64,000 bases of DNA from Pterobdella sp. o SKG-2022 (taxonomy: Eukaryota > Annelida > Clitellata > Hirudinida > Piscicolidae). The DNA lies in the NCBI GenBank assembly GCA_964035795.1, contig OZ038326.1:1056061-1120060 (forward strand). Reading direction: 5' to 3'. Below, one piece after another: positions 38,760 to 51,500 of the stretch (its first letter is position 1; each line of letters opens with the position of its first letter). The notes under the pieces were generated by a model. The model did no database searches, was not told the DNA's origin, and saw nothing but the letters and a program-made list of their open reading frames with translations. A program made the translations under genes and the position numbers.

Positions 38760-41634
38760 TTTTTTGTTTAAAAATCTTTCAATTAATAACTCACGCATAA
38801 AAAAATAAAAAATAAATTCATAAACACAAGAGAATGCTACTTAAATTTTTGGAGAATATTTCGGAAAAAAAATCCACTTTAATTACACAACAACACGCCA
38901 ATAGATTCATACAATGGCGAGAGTACTACCCAATATAAGCCGATTATAAGAGGTTCAAATGAATTTGATCGACGGGGGTCTGTTAGACTACACCTTCGCA
39001 AAACTAAGCAATTAATATCATTTAATTGATTTTTCCAAAAATCCAAGCTTTTTTGAGGGTTTTTGGATTAAACATTCAACTTTTCTTTAAAGTGTTTAAT
39101 CCGATTTGGTTTCTTATCTAGGTCGAAATCTCTTGCACTTCAAAATTGGCAGTCATGTGGTGACGCGTTTAATAACAACATAAAAACGTTTGTTTCATGG
39201 TGAACTTTTGCAATTGTACCATTTTTTCACAAAAAATTTAAAAATAACATAAAATTAAAATTACATGGGATATTTGTTAAAAAGATCAAAGCTAAACTTG
39301 AATTAAGCTGAAACTAAATGCATTGACACAAAACCATTGAAGGCAGGACAGTCAATGCTATTGAAATTATACCCGGGCATGCATTGCTTAAATGAGGACT
39401 CAACTTAGCATTTTTAGTAGTTGTATTCTAAAATTTTTTGATTCTTTTTCCTTCCATATTTTTTCAATTTTCACGTTTTGTTGTTGTTGCAAAAAAGAAA
39501 ATTTTTTTTTAATGAATATCTAAAATTTTCAGAAAACCCACAGATGAGCATTCATAATAGAAATAAACTTCTGAGAGAGTTTCAAAGATTTTTCAAAAAC
39601 ACGATCTTTATTGTTTTTTTCTAAATTAGAACTAGAATTATCAACCAAAAGAACGATACGCGTGATATATTGGAAACATTGAAAATATTTTTTGAATTTT
39701 TCATTTTACAAAGAAAATTACAAAAGACCTAAATTAATTCATTCTTTTATATCTAAAAAAACAAAATTCTATTTTATTTTTGAATTAATTAAATTAGTAT
39801 TTTTTTTATATGTTTAACCTTATCCTAAATATTAGTTATCGGACAACAAAAATTCACTCACTTCAGAAGTTTAAGAGTTTCAAGCCAAAGAGAAAATTTC
39901 AAAAATAAATTTTTACATTCATTGGTGAACTATCTTTGACTTCTGAGCTTTAAATATTTCATAAATTATTCCCTGTGCTAGGCAGAACAGTTAAGACAGT
40001 CTTTACAATAGGAATTTTTATATATAATTAACCGTCGAAATAGATTTAGTTTGATAGCATTAGTGTTTAGTGTCAACATAGTCTAGCATTATATGTTAAT
40101 GGTATTATATCGTGTTCATGATAATCAACTCAAAAGGCATTTATAGATAGTTTAAAACTAAAGTAGAAGTACGTTTAAATCTTGGTGCAACGTTATAATA
40201 AAACTACTATAAATGATATTTTCATTTTGAATATCCATTTTTTATGAGTGTTTCTTACAGAATATAGAAAAAATTTGAAGAGTTGGAATTTAAACTGTAA
40301 AACATGGGGACTTGAAGCTCAACGTTGAAGGATTTAAAGTTGTTGACTGGGTCAACAATCTTTACATTCATGCATTTCATTATATTCTATTCTTTGAAAC
40401 CTTCAAACAGATAATAAATATGAAAGATTCATAAACACATTAATTTGTTTTATATTTATTAAACAAGGAAAAATGAGAGTAGGGAAGGGAATATAAGGAA
40501 TTTCTTGATTTATAATCTACAAAACGAGGCAAATTCAAGATACATATATAATTAGAAAGAAAATTTATTAATATTTTAATCAAAACTACTCTGGAAATTA
40601 CTTTAGAATATTTATAAAATTATAAAGTAAATAATTTAATTTGTAATTTTTGTATTCAATTTTGTTATGGCGCATTGTTTAAAGTAGTGGTATTGAGCCT
40701 CATACCTGGATTGGATTCAATAAGAACATTTGTAAGTTAAAAAATGACCATAAAAGCATAATAAAAAAATAAGAATCATAATTAAAATAATAATAATAAA
40801 AATCATAATATAAATAATGATAAATATGATAGACATTTGATGGATCAACGATGCTCAAGATAAATACAAGCGTCTAAGCAAATTTGAAATTTAAAGAATT
40901 TTATAATCCCTCTCTCCAGAATGAATCGACATGAATGTCATGAATTGACATGAACTGAAGACTGTTAAAGGCGTCATGACTTGGTTGCAGTGGTTGGTAG
41001 GAGATGCTTGGTGCCGTTAAAATGATTCAGTTAACAGGTTTAAAGGAATTTAGTTTTTTATCATTTTAAGGGCTTTCAAAAAATTTCTTATCTTTTATTT
41101 AGTGGTTTATTGTTTTTTATTTTGTTTGACAGAAATTCTGTTTTGAATGAAGTACCGAAAAAATTTTTTTTAAACTGAAATTTTTCATGAAAAGCTTATA
41201 AAAAATTGATCACGATCTTTTGGCATTTAAAACAATTTTTTAACTTTTTAATCGCTAGAGTTCGCTTTGAGATTTGAGGAAAAATGTAGAGTTTCCAATA
41301 ATTTCGCTTTTAAAAGTAAAAATCCTTTCAGTTATTTTCAATGTATCTAAAATGTTAATCTTTTCAACCATGGTTTTGAAGTTTTCAAACAAAGACGCTT
41401 TAAAGATCAATTGAGGTAAAAATAATTTTGGAAGCTTTTTAAAATAAAGTTGCTTTTCATGCACAAAATACAGTTATTTCAAAACAAGCTTTTAATGCAA
41501 ATACCGATGGAGTGGTTGGTTTTACTATCTAAGCAAGCTTTTCTTGATTGTCAAAACTTTTTATTTAAGGAAATTTATTTTTATTGAATTGGCAATAACA
41601 GTCGAATAAAATTTGTTTTATTTTTTTAATTTAT
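38760..41634. other. AT-rich stretch upstream of the LRR gene
   Basis: Expected to hold the LRR promoter near 38.8-39.0 kb. I see no convincing exon. A frame at 41255-41464 (minus) looks slightly protein-like but has no splice borders. Around 40920 the word GACATGAA is repeated a few times. Confidence 0.4.
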
Positions 41635-41798
41635 TTATTTAAATTCGTTTTCAATCTTCAATTGAATTGGCCCATTTTGTTGATATTTTTCTTGCCAGCA
41701 AAAAATCTTCAAGACAAACTGCTCAGCCACAAACAAATACTTCTCAAATTGTATTCCATCCAATAAAATTAAAATCAAACTACAAATTTGAATAAAAG
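41635..41798 (-). CDS. Candidate 3'-terminal coding exon, unknown protein
   Basis: On the minus strand an acceptor (TTCTTTCGATTCTCAG) precedes about 54 codons ending in TAA. The stop is followed at once by overlapping AATAAA-type signals. The predicted peptide starts with a hydrophobic stretch and continues LDGIQFEKYLFVAEQF and later QQNGPIQLKIENEF, which reads more like protein than the usual AT-rich noise. No upstream exon could be joined with confidence and no family is recognised. Confidence 0.25.
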
Positions 41799-42264
41799 CT
41801 GAGAATCGAAAGAAAAACAAATGAAATATTACAGAAAATCGATTGGTGAGACTCAACTCTGTCTACCGAGTTCGTTTCTTGGTCTAGTCGTTTAAGAACT
41901 ATATTTAAAAAGCCAAAAATTCATCTCTAAATTTTATTGCATGTTTTTCAATACTTTACAATTAAACATGAAAATAAATTTTTTCCGAAATTAAAATATT
42001 TTTAATACTATCCATACATTACTTATAAATATACGGCAAGAAACAATGAGATTACTATCCATATTGAATAAAATTCTGCAATTTAAATTCACACAATGTT
42101 TATGAAGCACGACCCAAATATTATAAACTTCTGTACCGATTTTAATTAATACGTTTGTAATATTCAGTACAAAATTTAAAATTGCTTTCCACAAACCTTC
42201 GTTGAATTGTCAGGACTCCAGGAAATGTTTTTGTAGCATTTATAAAATTGATAATTGAAGTCTT

Positions 42265-42522
42265 GTGAGAAAATTCTTATTAAATATTATTTATCAAGCA
42301 ATCCTTTTACTGCCACAGCATTTTGGGTCGTTAAACTCAGTTGTTTCCGTTGAGGGCTTGGAGGTGAACGATTTGAAGAAGCTTATGAAGTATTTGAAAA
42401 CTACATATTCTTACCAACCTTTCATAGTGTTTTTGTTGAGATTTGGGCTGATATTATATTTAATGATAAAAAATTATCTTTCTCTAACGTACTTCTGTGT
42501 GAAGATTCACTCACGTCTTTGA
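42265..42522 (+). CDS. Candidate coding frame, unknown, 85 codons
   Basis: A plus-strand frame with a moderately balanced composition (SVEGLEVNDLKKLMKYLKTT) and a hydrophobic C-terminal half (FIVFLLRFGLILYLMI). It opens with GTG/ATG-like context rather than a clear start and has no obvious splice borders. It overlaps no other candidate directly but lies among several minus-strand frames. It may be a real small membrane protein, an exon, or a decayed gene. Confidence 0.2.
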   Translation: MRKFLLNIIYQAILLLPQHFGSLNSVVSVEGLEVNDLKKLMKYLKTTYSYQPFIVFLLRFGLILYLMIKNYLSLTYFCVKIHSRL

Positions 42523-43561
42523 GGCAAATCTTCCCACTTCTACTTGTTACATTATTTTAACGATGGAAAATGATATATAATTGTTGTTTTGCTATTGTGT
42601 TTTTGAAAGTAATTTGGACAGAAAATTTTTATTGAAACGAAAGATAAACTCATCTGTTTTTGAATTGAGTTCAATCTATTTGTGGTATTTAAAACCTTGG
42701 AAAAGATTTGTTGAAACTTTATAAATTTTGTTGAAGATCTTTTTTCCTCAAAAACATTTTCATTGAAAATAACTGAAAAATATATTAACTTCATTAAAAA
42801 AATAAAAATAAAAAACCATGGAATAAACCCGAAAATATCAGCTTCAATTCCCAGTCAGTCCTTGAACTCAGCATAGAACCATCTAATGCTACCCAAAAAA
42901 ACCTTTTTCTTGACTCTGCATCCACCCATCAAAACTAACCTTCTTTAAATTATCAAAACTTGCTTACAACGTAATCCTAAGATGTATGAGTTTTGCAAGG
43001 AATTATTTATAATTTTTCTATTTCACCAAAACATGAAGATATCTCAAACACAGAGCAGTATATATAAATTATTTCTAAAATTTAGATGTATCTTTTGTGT
43101 CAAACTCCCAAGATGTAAAAATTTCATGAAAAATAAAAACAAAAACCGTTCTATTGTTCTTATTTAAAATTTATAACTTGGAAGATAATTTTCAGTTTTA
43201 GTGTTATGTCTTATGTTTTTTATTTTATTTTTTGTATATTTCTTGGGTAGAAACACTCATTTTTATGTATTTTTTACAATAAATTATTTTTAATTTTTCA
43301 TTTGGTAGAATATAAGAAATTAGAAAAAATTTAGAATCATTTGTGGAAAAATAGCTTTTCAAGAGGATATTATATTCTATTTTTATGGGCCATGTTTTAA
43401 ACATATAAAAGCCCATCAAAATTTTTCAAGTAATTAAACAGCTATAAAAAATATTTAATTTATTCAATTTTTTAAAATCTAATTTAAAAACTTTAATTAA
43501 CTTTTTCTATCAATTTTTCTTCAAAAAATTTCCAAGAATTTGAATTAACTAAATATATCAC
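42523..43561. other. AT-rich stretch left of the LINE copy
   Basis: Frames on the minus strand at 42552-42794 and 43225-43419 are the only notable items. The first contains a good acceptor (TATATTTTTCAG) and a donor (AAGGTTTTA) around a block of about 30 codons, so it might be an exon; no family is seen. Confidence 0.3.
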
Positions 43562-45573
43562 TCTGGAGGTACCATCTTTTCGCACCAGAAATACCACAAA
43601 GCCACTTGGGTTTCTTCTGACAAGCTGACAGAAAATCAAATTGACCACGTCATGGTGAGTCAATGCTAAAGAAGTTCACTGCAAGATGTTAGGGGGAGAC
43701 GCGGCGCCGACATTGGGTCAGACCACCACCTCGTCGTCACAAAGATCAAGATGCGGCTGTCCACAAGAAAGAATCTGCCGAAACCAAGAAAAAAGTTCAA
43801 TGTCGGGAAACTGAAACAAAAAGATACAAAACAAATGTTTCAGCTTTCTCTTCACAACCTCTTCGAAATGCTACAGTTAAACGAAGCAGAAACAGTTGAG
43901 CAGAGATGGTCAACATTCAAAGAAGCAGTTGCGGGAGCACGTAAAGACGTCTTGGGACGAGCACATTTCAGAAGGAAACCGTGGATCAGTGACGAATCAT
44001 GGAAGAAGGTGGAGAAGAGAAGGCTGGCCAAACAAGAGATGAACCAGGCAAAGACTCGCCAACAGAAATAGCAAGCATCTGACAGACATTCCGCTCTCTC
44101 AAAAGAAGTCAAAAAAGAACTACGAGAAAACAAACGAATGTACTTCAAGACTTTCGCTCATGAAGCAAAGGAGGCGGCTAGCAAGGGCGATCTCAAGACT
44201 TTGTATGCCACCACCAGAATCCTCAGTGGACGACACTGTAATCCAAACAGGCCTGTGAGAAACAAAGAAGGGAGACTGCTTACAATTGTGGAAAACCAAC
44301 TGGTGAGGTGGAAGGAACATTTTCAAGAAGTTCTAAATCGACCTGCATCAGAGCAAAGACCTCAACTGAATCCGGGCAATTTACTCGACATCAACATTGG
44401 AGAGATCACCAAAGAAGAAATTCACAAAGCCCTCAGTAGTTTGAAAAACGGAAAAGCCGCTGGCACAGACAACATCCCAGCGGAGGCGTTGAAAGAAGGA
44501 GGAAAGGGCATCATTAACCAACTGCATTAATTGCTCAATCTGATATGGGCAACAGAGAAGATACCAACAGAGTGGAGCAAAGGACTATTAGTGAAACTTC
44601 CCAAATACGGTGACCTTTCTCAGTGCGGCAAATGGCGAGGAATTACACTGCTGTCCATCACCAACAAAGTCTTATCAAAAATCATCTTGGAGCAAATGAA
44701 AGATGCCATTGACAATGTGCTGAGAGATGAACAAGCTGGCTTCAGAAAGGAACGTTCTTGCGCCGACCAGATTGCGACCCTCAGAATCATAGTGGAAGAA
44801 TTCATCGAATGGCAGTCACCCCTCTACACGTGCTTCATTGATTTTGAGAAGGCGTTTGATAGTGTTGACAGAGAATCAATCTGGAACATACGTCTCCATT
44901 ATGGTGTCCCAATAAAGTTTGTCGACATCATCAAAGCACTTTATGAAGGGTTTTCATGCCAAGTCATCCATGCCGGAAAACTCTCTGAAAGCTTTGAGAT
45001 ATCTTCCAGAGTTAGAGAGAGCTGCCTACTGTCTCCACTTTTGTTTCTTGTCATGCTAGACTTGGTGACAAAGAAGGCTTACGGAAGTTCCGGAAAAGGC
45101 ATCCAGTGGACTCTCACGTCGAAGCTAGAAGACCTTGCGTTTGCTGACTACTTGGCTCTATCGTCGCACCGTCTGCAAAACATGCAAGAGAAAGCGAGAA
45201 ATCTTGAAACCACAGCACAAAAGATTGGCCTTAAAATTAGCCATGAAAAGACCAAGTTACTGCGCATTAATAACCAACAGGAGGGCCCAGTTACCGTTTC
45301 CGGGAAAGCAGTAACAGACTTCGACGACTTCGTGTATCTAGGTAGCAAGATCAGCCAAACGGGAAGTACAAACGAAGACATCAAGGCTAGGCTGAAGAAA
45401 GCTCAAAATTCATTTGCCGTGTTAAGACCCGTGTGAAGAGCGATCAGCATCTCCACCAAAACTAAACTCAGAATCTTCAACTCCAACGTGAAGTCTGTGC
45501 TTCTTTACGGGTCAGAAACTTGGAGAGCGATTAACACCAACATGACAAAGATGCAAACCTTCGTCAATGGCTA
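43562..45573 (+). mobile_element. Decayed non-LTR retrotransposon (RTE-like LINE), truncated at both ends
   Basis: A single plus-strand frame encodes the end of an AP-type endonuclease (GGTIFSHQKYHK, NQIDHVMV, GADIGSDHHLVV), a linker, and a reverse transcriptase. RT landmarks: LKNGKAAGTDNIPAE, LPKYGDLSQCGKWRGITLL, EQAGFRKERSCADQI, the motif A FIDFEKAFDS, a damaged motif B (SRVRESC for the usual GVRQGC) and motif C as FADY in place of FADD. A thumb region follows with YLGSKISQTG and LLYGSETW. Stops interrupt the same frame at 43667, 44069, 44528 and 45434, with no frameshift. The loss of the second catalytic Asp and the four stops make it inactive. It lacks most of the endonuclease at the 5' end, as usual for LINE copies, and the 3' end has decayed. 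Its base composition is far richer in G and C than its surroundings. Confidence 0.92.
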
Positions 45574-48500
45574 AATATTTCCTTTAGAGGTTTTAAAAAT
45601 GCTTCAAACTTCCCTACACATGTTGTGAAACACTGGGGATAGCTGCGTGTGTTGACCCGATGCTCTCCGAGCACAAGAAATTTGAAGCTTCATAAATACA
45701 TACACAGATACAACCACTGCACTACACACAACTTCAGTAGATTTGTTTGAGTCAATAACCTTAAAATTTATTGAAAAACTCATGATAAACGGGCAATGAA
45801 AACTGGCACTAATGAAGCATTAGCTGGTAATCGATGCTATTGAGCCCAAAAAAAGAAATTGCCACGTTGATTATCATACCAGAAGCGGTATGTAATTTCA
45901 AAATCAATCAGAAATTTATATGATTCCTAAATGTGCTATTATTATTGTTATTATTAGGATTATTATTGTATTTTTTATGATTGTTACTATGCCTTCATTA
46001 ATAGTATTATGTTTATTTTATCTTTTAGGAGCTTTTCAAATTTAAATATGCTATAAATACGGTTTCTAAAAATGAATATAAAACTCTGGAATTAATTAAA
46101 TATGAAAAGGAATTCCAAACAAAAGAAAGTTAAAAAATTCTGTGAAATTTTAGAGTCCATCTCAAAAATAACGAATGAGGTTGCACTTGAAGAGGGGATA
46201 AAATGAAATTTATTACGAGTCTAGTCGAATTTCATTGAGAATATTTTTACATTTTTTTCTTGTATCTGCAGATTGAATTAAACGAGTTTCATATATCTTT
46301 GCATTTCAAATTTTTCGACCACTTCTATCGCTTTATCCTTGTATCCAACAATGTATGTCTTTTTGAATTGGCTATTCTTGAAACTGGTGTTGAAAATAGA
46401 ACTTTTAAAAGTTGCTTTAGACTGAATTTAATGCCTTTTTAAAATACCGCAACTGGTTTTAAAGCTTCACTCTTGGCTTCTTTATCTTAAACTTATTTAA
46501 TTTAGAAAAAAAACTATTCTCTTTCAACCCAATAAAACTCGTTTGCACATTGTGTCTTGCAATTTTATTTCAAACAAAATAACTTTTTCGCAATAGTAAT
46601 TTAGCATTTTTTAAATTTGGCCGCCTTGTAAAACATTTATTTTCAACACTCCATTTTCTAACTCCATAAATTTTTGAATTTTACAACGTATAATGGTTAA
46701 TATCATTAAATTTTTAATAAAAACTGTATAAAATTACCACCGATAACAAAAACAATTTATAAAATCTGCGGTTGTTGACACAAGCAGATTGGAGAGATGG
46801 AGTTTGTGTTTTTGTTGCTCTACAAGCATTCATAAAGTATGCAAATTTTCGCCATTTTCTTTTTAATCTGAGTTTTTGCTTTTTGTTCCTCTCATTTGAA
46901 TAAATTTAATCATTTTGTTTTATTATTTCTTCTATGTTGAAAATTCGTGAAGTTTTCTTTGGTGATGTTGTTGTTCAGCTTTGAGACCTATCACCATTCA
47001 TTTTTCCATCGTGGCCGGAAGTTGTCCTAGAAAAAAATAATTTTTATAGCTCTTCTTGCTATTCATTAAATCAATTATGTTTTCTTCAAGTATGAAGTTT
47101 CAGTTATTTTAATCTTAAAAAAAATTGAATTATTTAATTTTTCTTGTTTTAATTTAGATTTTCAAAAAAAAATTTTATTTTTTGATAATTTCATTTCAAA
47201 TCATGCTCTGCAAACTAAATGGAAAAATTTTTAATTATTTTTTGCCAACTACATTTCCAACTCATTAATTCTATCAAAAAAGTTAAATACTCAAAAATAA
47301 GAAATTTAATCAAAAATACTTCAAAAATGATGCTGCAACTCAAAATTTTTTCTTTCAAAAACTCTGCACAAAAGCGGCATTATTAATTAACATCAATTCA
47401 TTTTATTTAAATTAAACTTTTTTCAATCCTTCCAAACATCTGGGCAAAAATAGTTTCCTAAAAAGGTTGATAAAAATATTTTAGAAATAAATTTATTTAT
47501 TTTGGACTTTATACACGTTGTTTTTATGCAATACAAACTTATCTATATCACATTTTGTTTTAACTTTAGATGATTGTCGCATTTTTAGAAGGAGCTACCC
47601 TACCACGTATGAGGGTTTGTTGGGGTTGTAAGTGGAGTTGGGTAAGCCAAATGATGTTTTATAAGTCTTTGGAGCAAAGATTTTATTTTAAAAGTTTTTG
47701 AAGAATTAAAACTCTGCGTTCGACAGTAGGTTTTTCTAGTTTTTTAATAACAAAAAAAATAATATTGATAAAAGTTTATAGAAAAAATGTACATTTATAT
47801 TTAAGCAAAAAAATAAGTTTCCATTATCCTTTTAAAGTTGGAGTCCTACATTATTAAAGACTGCGTTGACAACTTGAAAATTTAAAATGAGCCATAGATA
47901 CATCAAGCATTGAAATTCCACAATCACCAAATTCACCAGAAACATTTCTAAAGACTGAAAAATAGATTGCTATTAGATAAATAAAACTAAGTTGAAGAAG
48001 TGTTTTATGGATGGCAAAGGCGTTGACGTCACAAGGATAGGTAATTACTTGGACCAGGTCGTCTTTGTCGTTAGAGGAAAATGAATTAGAGACAATTTTT
48101 TAAAAACTTTTTTTCAATTTTCAGGAGAAAACTTTTTTAATGGGGCTTGACATGCTTGCAAAACGTGGAGGGTTAAAGGTTTGGGTAGTGTGAATATGAC
48201 TCGGAGCATCAACATAGTCGAAATATGAAACTAAAGTTATGTGGCAAGTAATCTAAATCAAAAACTTAATGAAAACTTCTCTTTAACATAAAAAAGCAAT
48301 AAAAAACTAATCATATTTAAAAATAATAAAAACAATAATTAGTCTCCAAAAAGACAATGCAGCTAAAAATAGCAGCAAATCTGCGATAAAAACGCATTGA
48401 TGAAGGGTGGCTAAAGAATAAAACGAGAAGATTGTGACATAGTATAATTTACGACATGACAACAGACACTCAAGAAACTCATAATTAAGGAATATATCTG

Positions 48501-51500
48501 GTATTAAGGACTACAGCTAGTACCGGGTCAAAACGGTATTAGTCACTGCATTCTTCAATCAATTTTAATGATTATTTTTTTTCATTTTTAAGGGTTTATT
48601 AGTTTATTTTTTAAAATTATTTAAAATTATTTCGATTTTTCGAAACATTTTATGAATGAGTTTAAGACAATTTTTTGATCGGTATTCAGTTTTATTCCAA
48701 AGTGTTAACTCGTTACTTGTTATTAATTTGAAAAAATTATATTTTCTTGAATATACTCACGTTTCAAATTTGGATAAAACTCAAGTTTCAATTGTAGTTT
48801 ATTGAAGACTTGAGACTAAAGCGAGGAATTCAACAGTGGTATGATTGGATTTGCAGTGCAAAATAAACGTATCCACCAACAATAACACACATATATACGC
48901 ACAAACACACGCATATACATACACAAAAAAACACATAAAAACAAACAAAAAATCAAAAAGTGCCAACACACGCTCGCACACAAAAATAAATTATAAAATG
49001 TCATTACTTTCTATATTCAAATTTAAAATAAACTATAAAAAATTATCATTATTGGAAATAGTTTGAATAATAAATTATATTGATAGAATTTAAGCTTTTT
49101 TCAATGCTATTCAAGTTTATTATCATTAGTCCACCCATCCTTCCATATATAAGCGTGCGTTTCGCAGGCTTTCTAACACCGCTAATTCCGATTTGAGACT
49201 TTTCGTTTGGAAGTAACTTGTTTTACTGTTTGAACCTTATTTAATTGTTAATATAGCCAAAGTTTATTGGATTTTAATTTCTGATTTGTTGTCGAACATT
49301 GTTGTTTAATGTTTTAAAGATGAATACTCAAAAGTTAACTTAAGTTTGAAAAAGTTTTTGAAAGAAATAAATTGATAAAACTTAAATTTTAGTATAGTGC
49401 TAACCCCAATATGAGAGGCAAGTAAAAACTGTTATAGAAAAAGCACATTCCAGCTTGAAAATCCAAAAATGATCAAGATAAGAAGCATATTTCTCGAAAA
49501 ACGTCTGCAAACAGTAAATTTCTAATTATAAACTGTTTTATCTATTGGTAATATAAGTTTATGTCTTTTTATTATCAGTTCATTACCCACTTTTATTGAT
49601 GTTTTTTTCGTTTTGATTAAAACAGTTATCTTTAATTAATTAATAATATTTATAGGGGATTTTATACATGTTTTATTTTTCATCGCTGTTATAAAAGTGT
49701 TTGTACACAAATCTGTGATGTTCATAATATCGGTATCAATTTACCGTGATAATTTGTATATAAAATTCATTATCAACTATTGCGATCGAATGACATTCTA
49801 TATGCTAGGATCTCTCCTATGCTAATCATATTATTGAGCTAATATTTTCTATATAAATCAAAACAATATTTTCTTAACAATTATTATACAAAATTTCTAA
49901 AAGTGTTCTCATAATTTTCAATGTTTTATTTTTATACAGTGTTTAAATTAATAGAAATTATTTTAACAAAAATAAATTCCATCAAAATTTAAAACTGAAT
50001 AGCTACAATTTGTGTGAGTTATAGATGAAGTAGGTGCAACTAAGGATGTATGCTTGTGAACATGAGCTATAAGGAATTTCAAAACAAAAACTTTTAAAAC
50101 ATTATCGATCAAGCAGATAAAAATTAGTTTTTCTTTTTGATTATAATGACCAAAGAAATTTTAAGTTTTTTGAGAAAAATTTGAGAATTTTAAATATGTA
50201 TTAACAAAGATCATACGCTGTAAAATAGCCCGGGTGAATAAGCATGGAGGCGTATGAACTTTTTATGTGTATTAACCTTGGTGATTAAAAATCTTCATCA
50301 ATTTCAATATGGTTAATTTGAAGTATTATTCAAAAAAATTTTAAATAAAAAAATCAATCTTCCAAAACCTGTGTCAAAAAGAATGCCATTCTGTATGGAG
50401 TTTGTAATTTTAGAAAGCGTAACTTAGGTGTAACGCTGTCTAATTTATCTTTATTTATTGCAAGTCATTAAGTTGAAAATCATCATAGCCCATGTAATGC
50501 TACTGAGATTCTTCCCATTTATATTTAGTGATATGTTAACAACAGTCATAACCTCTTGAAAGCACATTTATAATCACTAATTTATTAACTAACGCTTTGA
50601 AACTCTACAATAAATGTACTTTTAAATCTCACTAAAATGTTTTTCAATATTAAGATGTATCTATAAACTGCTCATACCCCTATAAAATAACCTTGTAGAA
50701 TAAAGCATAATCAAACTGATAACTGCAGTTATAGGGTAGTTTGGCTGCTTTTATAGGTGCTTATACCAGCTTTTTTCAATTCTCATAATACCTTTGAAGT
50801 GTTTTTTTGACCATTAAAATTACATATAGGCCGAGCGTGTGATTATCACCAAAACGTGATAATGCCGCTTGGTTTCTTTATAATAAAATCCTGTTTAAGT
50901 TTATTTGTGGCCATTAACTCTGAAACAAATACGAGATTCACTTGAATAAATGACTCGGTTGCGTAGGCTTTTTACACACAAAATCTGATGCAACCTTGGT
51001 CATTATATAATTTACAAACAATTTGTAAGGTAATGCTTATCTCTTAACCAAATATGCCAGTTTTAATTTTGTTTGCATGCTTTTAATGCAATAAAACTGC
51101 AACAAGCATGACATTTTGAAAAAAAAAATTGATTTTTATCTTTCAAAACTTCAAATTTAAATCGACTATTTTTTGAGTTTGTGAATATCTTTAAAAAAGT
51201 ATTTGTATGTTCTTCTGTATGCTAATGAGAATTTTGAAATGTGGAATATAATATCTTATCGATTGCTCTTTGATGGCATTTTTGAAAATAAAATGTCATT
51301 TTGTTTTTTACATTGCTTTTTTGACAAAAAAATTTTGAATACGCTCATTTTTAAGCGTTATTATCGTTCTAGAAAGCTCTATTAACTTTTGGATTGCATC
51401 TTTAATGATTTTTTCCTAATTAGGTTGGCTTTTGAACTTCAAAATACATTTTTTCAGATATTTTTAACTAATTTGAAGCTTTAAAAAACTGACTTGGTCA

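Noticed and set aside
43562..45573. Alternative genetic code with reassigned stops
   Set aside because: Host genes end at ordinary stops and contain none inside their domains, while this element also lost a catalytic Asp; decay explains the stops.
48799..49066. Frames on both strands over the CA-rich tract
   Set aside because: They arise from simple sequence and have no protein character outside it.
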